Positions 8,274 to 10,223 of a stretch of DNA of 10,223 nucleotides are shown in pieces. Numbering within the stretch: the stretch's first letter is position 1; each line of letters begins with the position of its first letter. Source of the stretch: Faecousia sp. Lineage in GTDB: Bacteria; Bacillota; Clostridia; Oscillospirales; Oscillospiraceae. Both the position numbers and the translations under genes were made by a program. The notes beneath the pieces were generated by a model. That model had not been told where the DNA came from, made no database searches, and saw only the letters and a list, made by a program, of their open reading frames with translations. The DNA is taken from assembly GCA_029258495.1 (NCBI GenBank), contig JARHYV010000187.1, positions 1 through 10,223 of the forward strand, in the 5' to 3' direction.

Positions 8274-8301
8274 AATATACCCCGATTTTCGAAAAAGTCA
8301 A
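8274..8301 (-). promoter_or_regulatory. Sigma-A promoter of clpB
   Basis: On the minus strand TTGACT (complement of 8296-8301) and TATATT (complement of 8274-8279) are separated by 16 nt. The CIRCE site begins about 8 nt after the predicted start of transcription, the classical arrangement for vegetative-promoter, HrcA-repressed heat-shock genes. Confidence 0.8.
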
Positions 8302-8460
8302 GGCGGTCTGAACCACTTTTTTGAAAATTCACAGATGCGCCACATTTACAGTTTGCGCAACTTCAAAGAAACTTAATATTTAATACCTTTTTTTATTAAT
8401 ACAATTTCTTTACTATATAGATAAGCAATTTGCTTTTTTCATTTTCCTACCTCTTTTCTT
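8302..8460. other. AT-rich intergenic tract upstream of clpB
   Basis: Between the clpB promoter and the mscS terminator lies a gene-free stretch that is strongly AT-rich from about 8375 on, with several A and T runs. No convincing reading frame, RNA gene or strong hairpin is seen. It could be curved DNA or an upstream promoter element, but nothing in the sequence establishes this. Confidence 0.5.
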
Positions 8461-8499
8461 AAAAAACCCGGAGTCGACTGGTCATCGACTCCGGGTTTT
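8461..8499 (-). terminator. Intrinsic terminator of the mscS gene
   Basis: A perfect 15-bp stem (8463-8477 with 8485-8499, 7-nt loop) is followed on the minus strand by six T residues (complement of 8461-8466). It lies just past the mscS stop codon at 8503 and isolates clpB from mscS transcription. On the plus strand it ends in four T. Confidence 0.92.
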
Positions 8500-8502
8500 C
8501 AT

Positions 8503-9297
8503 TTATTTGACCATGTGTACATTTACATGGGGATAGGTGAATTCGATATGATCGGTTTCGAATTCCCTGCTGATATTTTCGTTGATCGTATAAAAAGAAG
8601 TCCAGTAATCTGCAGAGCTTGTCCATACCTGCAATACATACTCGATGGCATTGTCCCCATAATTTTTGACACCGACAAAAGGAGCCGGAGAGAAGAGTGT
8701 TGTGGGGATATTGGCGGCGCGCAGCAGTGCATCCTTGACTACGGGAATGGGGGCATCGTAGCTTGCGCCCACGGTGATATCGATGCGTCTGGTGCCGGAG
8801 CAGGAATAGTTCACGATCTGAGAGGCGACCACGGCGGAATTGGGGATGGAAATGGTCTTGTTGTCGGCGGTGGTGAGCCGGGTGTAGGTGACATCGATGG
8901 ATTGAACGGTTCCGCCCTGACCGGCGATCTCCACATAGTCGCCGGACTTGAACGGACGGGTGGAAAGCACGGTAAATCCGCCGATCACATTGGTCAGAGC
9001 ATTCTGGAAGGACAGAGAAATGGCAAGAGATGCAACACTGGCCAGAGCAACGATGCCGGTGACCTTGATGCCCAGCTGCTCAATGATGATCATGCCCAGC
9101 AGTACATACAGCACCACACGGAGCAGAGATTTCAGCAGACTGATGGCGGCGCGCTCCATGCGGGTCTTCTCCAGAGAGCGGTCTGCGAGTTTCAAAATGA
9201 CACGGATGACCAAAATTCCAATGACAAAGATGATAGCCGCAGGCATGAGTTCTTTTGCGAAATGGATGATCTTATCGATCAGAGTTGGATCGGACAT
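8503..9297 (-). CDS. Small-conductance mechanosensitive ion channel, MscS family
   Basis: A 264-residue MscS-type channel, near the size of E. coli MscS. By family knowledge it is a homoheptamer in the cytoplasmic membrane that opens under tension to release solutes on osmotic downshock. Three hydrophobic helices are visible: about 16-36, 55-75, and a pore-lining helix about 79-108 with the alternating small residues of TM3 (ALASVASLAISL). The beta domain follows with GDYVEIAG (119-126), GTVQSIDVTYTRLTTADNK (129-147) and the IPNS motif (151-154). The C-terminal alpha/beta domain runs to the end. The start is ATG 9297 with AAAGGAG 7 nt upstream. A longer in-frame start at 9399 would cover the promoter and is rejected. 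It stands alone with its own promoter and terminator. Activation by osmotic stress cannot be read from the DNA. Confidence 0.94.
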   Translation of the reverse strand: MSDPTLIDKIIHFAKELMPAAIIFVIGILVIRVILKLADRSLEKTRMERAAISLLKSLLRVVLYVLLGMIIIEQLGIKVTGIVALASVASLAISLSFQNALTNVIGGFTVLSTRPFKSGDYVEIAGQGGTVQSIDVTYTRLTTADNKTISIPNSAVVASQIVNYSCSGTRRIDITVGASYDAPIPVVKDALLRAANIPTTLFSPAPFVGVKNYGDNAIEYVLQVWTSSADYWTSFYTINENISREFETDHIEFTYPHVNVHMVK

Positions 9298-9304
9298 GGC
9301 GATA

Positions 9305-9310
9305 CTCCTT
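9305..9310 (-). promoter_or_regulatory. Ribosome binding site deciding the mscS start
   Basis: AAGGAG on the minus strand lies 7 nt before ATG 9297. The longer in-frame start at 9399 would lie upstream of the predicted promoter. Confidence 0.75.
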
Positions 9311-9331
9311 TGTTCTGTTTTGTCTGTTTCT

Positions 9332-9360
9332 ATTATAATGGAGATCGCTGAGGAAGACAA
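9332..9360 (-). promoter_or_regulatory. Sigma-A promoter of the mscS gene
   Basis: On the minus strand TTGTCT (complement of 9355-9360) and TATAAT (complement of 9332-9337) are separated by 17 nt, close in sequence to the rlmB promoter. Transcription should start near 9325, giving a leader of about 28 nt. Confidence 0.82.
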
Positions 9361-9457
9361 GCGGTTTTTGTGCCGGGGAGCATCTGCCGGAGAATTCATT
9401 CATAAAATCGTCAAATTTTGTTTCCAAATGGGTTACGACTTATTCAAAAGAGGAAAT

Positions 9458-9575
9458 TATAATACAGACATCCAAAGCGTGCAGGAAGTTGTGAGCCTTC
9501 ACATTTGGACCCTCTTTTCTACCTCTCTTTTTTTCAAAACATCGAGAAGGCACCTGCCGCGCGCAGGTGCTTTTT
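9458..9575 (+). ncRNA. Possible small RNA or leader unit: promoter -10, folded segment, terminator
   Basis: A perfect TATAAT (9458-9463) has only a weak -35 upstream (TTACGA near 9433, spacer 19). From about 9470 the transcript can fold: TCCAAA (9471-9476) pairs with TTTGGA (9504-9509), enclosing a 5-bp hairpin TGTGA/TCACA (9490-9503). A pyrimidine-rich stretch follows (9510-9535), then an intrinsic terminator (9546-9575). The expected product is about 105 nt. No start codon with a ribosome site lies inside. I do not recognise an RNA family: the SRP RNA tetraloop region, T-box and tmRNA signatures are absent. GCAGG (9481-9485) could also pair with CCTGC in the 5' arm of the terminator, as in an attenuator. 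Existence as a transcript is inference. Confidence 0.35.
9546..9575 (+). terminator. Intrinsic terminator upstream of the tRNA gene
   Basis: GCACCTGC (9550-9557), 5-nt loop, GCAGGTGC (9563-9570), followed by TTTTT (9571-9575). The preceding GAAG can extend the stem into the T run. It lies 40 nt before the tRNA promoter and faces the same way, so it must end a transcript starting to its left. No gene explains that transcript. Confidence 0.78.
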
Positions 9576-9616
9576 CGCGCATCCGCAATAAAAGAGAAGG
9601 GATATGAAAAAAGCTA

Positions 9617-9645
9617 TTGACATTTTGTTATGGTGTTGTTATAAT
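9617..9645 (+). promoter_or_regulatory. Perfect-consensus sigma-A promoter of tRNA-Ala
   Basis: TTGACA (9617-9622), 17-nt spacer, TATAAT (9640-9645): an exact match to the sigma-70/sigma-A consensus at optimal spacing, as expected for a highly expressed stable-RNA gene. The start of transcription near 9652 leaves about 26 nt of 5' leader for RNase P to remove. Confidence 0.93.
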
Positions 9646-9677
9646 ACAAAAGCTGTCAGTTGGATGGCACATCATAT

Positions 9678-9753
<76 letters not shown>

Positions 9754-9795
9754 AGAAAGTTCTGAAATCTTATGATTTCAGAACTTTCTCTTTTT
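9754..9795 (+). terminator. Intrinsic terminator of tRNA-Ala
   Basis: A perfect 16-bp stem (9754-9769 with 9774-9789, loop TTAT) starts immediately after the CCA end and is followed by C and five T (9791-9795). It is AT-rich but long. There is no T run on the minus strand, so it does not obviously stop leftward transcription from the integrase gene. Confidence 0.88.
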
Positions 9796-9816
9796 ATATA
9801 CCACCATAAATGTTCC

Positions 9817-9849
9817 GGATTTCCCCTGTGGTTTCGCACGGGGGAAACC
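9817..9849. repeat. Imperfect inverted repeat next to the integrase stop
   Basis: TTTCCCCTGTG (9820-9830) and CACGGGGGAAA (9837-9847) form an 11-bp stem with one T-G pair around a 6-nt loop, extendable by GG/CC past a bulged A. There is no T tract on either side, so it is not a standard terminator. It lies between the tRNA terminator and the integrase gene. It may slow 3' decay or read-through, or belong to the recombination region. Confidence 0.5.
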
Positions 9850-9851
9850 TT

Positions 9852-9871
9852 TGACCACATTCTGACCACAT
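9852..9871. repeat. Two 9-bp direct repeats beside the integrase gene
   Basis: TTGACCACAT (9851-9860) and CTGACCACAT (9862-9871) share TGACCACAT with an 11-bp period, about one helical turn. They lie 5 nt past the integrase stop codon. Short direct repeats here resemble arm-type integrase or excisionase binding sites of integrative elements. The function is inference. Confidence 0.45.
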
Positions 9872-9876
9872 CGGCA

Positions 9877-10223
9877 TCAGGACAGATTGGATATAGTAGA
9901 ATCCGAACCGCCAAAGGCCTCGCTGAAACGCTCGACAGCCTCCCGCCGGATCGAATCCTGCACATGAAGGTAATGCTGGGTCATATCAATGTCAGCGTGT
10001 CCTACGATGCTCTGGATGGTGGAGAGGTCAACACCCAATGCCTGCATCTGAGAAACATAGGTGTGACGGCAGCAGTGCGGTGTCAGCACTCGCACACCTT
10101 CGACACTTTCCAGTGCGTCTTTGAATTTGTCCCGGAAATAGGACGGATTGCAGGGAACCCCCTTTTTGCCCACCTCCCAGATGAACCGGTTTTTCGTATC
10201 CCGAAGAAACAGGGCGCAGCCTC
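9877..10223 (-). CDS. Tyrosine recombinase/integrase, C-terminal part (cut by window edge)
   Basis: The reading frame stays open to the right edge, so only the last 115 or so residues are visible and the true start lies outside. The segment is the catalytic C-terminus of a phage-type tyrosine recombinase. The HxxR motif is HCCRHTYVSQ (His codon 10075-10077, Arg codon 10066-10068). The later His is in IVGHADIDMTQHY, and the nucleophile Tyr in QHYLHV has codon 9970-9972. These residues cut and rejoin DNA through a 3'-phosphotyrosine link. The first catalytic Arg and the N-terminal DNA-binding domains are outside the window. The gene points toward tRNA-Ala and ends 123 nt from its CCA, typical of an integrative element or prophage inserted at the tRNA 3' end. 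Internal GTG 10173 is not a convincing start, because the frame upstream reads as continuous integrase sequence (ALFLRDTKNRFIWEV). Confidence 0.93.
   Translation of the reverse strand, partial: GCALFLRDTKNRFIWEVGKKGVPCNPSYFRDKFKDALESVEGVRVLTPHCCRHTYVSQMQALGVDLSTIQSIVGHADIDMTQHYLHVQDSIRREAVERFSEAFGGSDSTISNLS

Noticed and set aside
8410..8440. Weak AAGC/GCTT hairpin followed by T residues in the AT-rich tract
   Set aside because: The stem is only 4 bp in AT-rich DNA and no transcript is expected to end there, so it is probably chance.
9298..9399. N-terminal extension of the MscS-type channel to an ATG at 9399
   Set aside because: The extension covers the promoter (9332-9360) and the ribosome site. 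ATG 9297 has an ideal AAAGGAG and the extension has no MscS character.
9428..9607. A 59-codon plus-strand open frame across the small-RNA-like region
   Set aside because: It runs through the intrinsic terminator at 9546-9575, has no ribosome site and shows no protein character.

Overview
The window is a chromosomal stretch of a low-to-moderate-GC Gram-positive bacterium, most likely a clostridial gut Firmicute of the Oscillospiraceae type (Faecalibacterium/Gemmiger-like). This is an inference from protein style, consensus sigma-A promoters, GC-rich genes with AT-rich gaps, a perfect CIRCE operator on clpB and strong GGAG ribosome sites. No species can be named from the sequence alone.

Layout, left to right. 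(1) 243-3354, minus strand: a two-gene unit in which rlmB (23S rRNA Gm2251 2'-O-methyltransferase) is followed after 19 nt by a 750-residue membrane protein. This protein looks like a P-type ATPase that has lost its catalytic motifs and gained a long acidic N-terminus. The unit has its own promoter (3391-3419) and terminator (199-232). (2) 3600-5567, plus strand: ftsH, the membrane AAA+ zinc protease, transcribed divergently from rlmB out of a short intergenic region with a good extended -10 promoter. (3) 5614-8205, minus strand: clpB, the disaggregase, convergent with ftsH across a 15-bp terminator hairpin. clpB has a promoter followed by a perfect 9-9-9 CIRCE site, so HrcA repression is expected. 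(4) 8503-9297, minus strand: a small MscS-type mechanosensitive channel with its own promoter and terminator. (5) 9298-9677: a gap with a possible orphan small RNA unit and a perfect-consensus promoter for the next gene. (6) 9678-9753, plus strand: tRNA-Ala(GGC) with encoded CCA and a strong terminator. (7) 9877-10223, minus strand: the C-terminal part of a tyrosine recombinase, cut by the window edge and lying against the tRNA 3' end. This is the usual geometry of the left end of an integrative element inserted at a tRNA gene.

Functionally, ftsH and clpB are protein quality-control genes, rlmB matures the ribosome and mscS handles osmotic downshock. Apart from rlmB and its downstream partner, the genes are separate transcription units. 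The less ordinary parts are the degenerate P-type ATPase-like protein, the unassigned promoter-hairpin-terminator unit before the tRNA, and the tRNA/integrase junction with short direct repeats beside the integrase stop codon.
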